A stretch of 31,749 bases of DNA from TC-15 sp034437275 (lineage in GTDB: Bacteria; Chloroflexota; Anaerolineae; Aggregatilineales; Aggregatilineaceae). The translations under genes were made by a program, and so were the position numbers. Shown in pieces: positions 31,435-31,749 of this stretch (its first letter is position 1; each line of letters opens with the position of its first letter). Location: NCBI GenBank assembly GCA_034437275.1, contig DAOTUD010000090.1, positions 1-31,749 of the forward strand, in the 5' to 3' direction. Below the pieces are notes generated by a model that was given only the letters and a program-made list of their open reading frames with translations, searched no databases and was not told where the DNA came from.

Positions 31435-31749
31435 GTGGGTACTTCAGAAGTGCTTTTGATTGTTGTGGCGCTGGGTGGCATCAGTGCGTTTGTGATCGGT
31501 CTGGTGCTGTTGTTCTTCTACTTTCGGGGCGGGCGCAAACACACCAGCCGGGGAGGCCGCCCGGTCGTGTACGGGAAGCTGGTCCAGTGTCCCCAGTGCA
31601 AGTACATGAACCCGCTGGAAACGGCAGCCTGCCTGAACTGCCGCTACCCGCTGCGCGATCCCCGTCAAGCCGCGCCCCCCCAGCCGGGCTATCGACCGGG
31701 CGCACCGCAGGCCCCGCGGTGCGCCCGGTCGATAGCCCGGCTGGGGGGG
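31435..31749 (+). CDS. Membrane protein with cytoplasmic zinc ribbon, 5' part only
   Basis: The frame starts at GTG 31435 and is open to the right edge. Residues 1-25 are a membrane helix (LLIVVALGGISAFVIGLVLL). A basic segment and a zinc-ribbon knuckle pair follow, CPQCKYMNP and CLNCRYPLR, with two CxxC motifs. The next residues are Pro/Ala-rich (APPQPGYRPG). From about residue 81 the frame reads through the terminal palindrome, so the last about 25 codons are probably not genuine. The function is unknown. It follows mraY on the same strand. Confidence 0.65.
   Translation, partial: MGTSEVLLIVVALGGISAFVIGLVLLFFYFRGGRKHTSRGGRPVVYGKLVQCPQCKYMNPLETAACLNCRYPLRDPRQAAPPQPGYRPGAPQAPRCARSIARLGG
31675..31749. 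other. Perfect 34-bp inverted repeat at the right end
   Basis: Bases 31675-31708 and 31716-31749 are exact reverse complements with a seven-base loop (AGGCCCC). The outer ends are seven C and seven G. It occupies the last bases of the sequence exactly and is inside a Pro-rich coding stretch. This points to a fold-back or assembly/read artefact at a contig end rather than a biological terminator, since no T-run follows. Confidence 0.75.

Noticed and set aside
1..31749. CRISPR array, tRNA, rRNA or prophage genes
   Set aside because: No regularly spaced direct repeats, no tRNA-like cloverleaf and no phage structural or integrase genes were seen by reading.

Overview
The window is high-GC bacterial DNA with densely packed genes on both strands. 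Gene content suggests a member of the Chloroflexota, probably Anaerolineae-like. The clues are several exported WD40 beta-propeller proteins with Thr/Pro linkers and an SH3b tail, an MXAN_6640-type metalloprotease, a cNMP-TIR fusion, and a peptidoglycan/division (dcw) cluster containing a CvpA-like gene. The taxonomic call is an inference from gene content, not a database result.

Layout. Positions 1-1068 hold the 5' end of a secreted-protein gene (minus) and a DUF1349 gene (plus). Positions 1164-6498 are the first half of a dcw cluster: ftsW, murG, a CvpA-like membrane protein, murC and murB. Positions 6540-26168 are an accessory region with mixed orientation. It contains three exported WD40 proteins, a Gfo/Idh/MocA oxidoreductase, a GAF-containing hybrid-looking sensor histidine kinase, a tandem-ACT protein, uvrC, an FKBP/SlyD-type prolyl isomerase, a polyferredoxin-like Fe-S protein and a putative metalloprotease. 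It also contains a cyclic-nucleotide-binding/TIR fusion, a truncated nucleotidyltransferase, a GNAT acetyltransferase, a Hanks-type Ser/Thr kinase and an alpha/beta hydrolase. Positions 26471-31322 are the second half of the dcw cluster: rsmH, an FtsL-like gene, ftsI, a stand-alone receiver domain and mraY. The window ends in the 5' part of a membrane/zinc-ribbon gene and a perfect 34-bp palindrome that looks like a contig-end artefact.

Functional picture. The two dcw blocks supply the lipid I and II steps (mraY, murG), the early UDP-MurNAc steps (murB, murC), the septal glycosyltransferase/transpeptidase pair (ftsW, ftsI), the FtsL-like scaffold and 16S rRNA methylation (rsmH). Missing here are mraZ, murD, murE, murF, ftsQ, ftsA and ftsZ. 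The order (ftsW block upstream, rsmH block about 20 kb downstream on the same strand) is permuted relative to the classical cluster. Signalling genes are unusually frequent: a histidine kinase, a lone receiver, a Ser/Thr kinase and a cNMP-TIR protein.

The most unusual points are the orphan PycTIR-like cNMP-TIR gene, the receiver domain inside the division operon and the histidine kinase whose H-box reads SHKLR instead of SHELR. A nested-palindrome repeat of about 155 bp is also present twice, flanking the right third of the accessory region.
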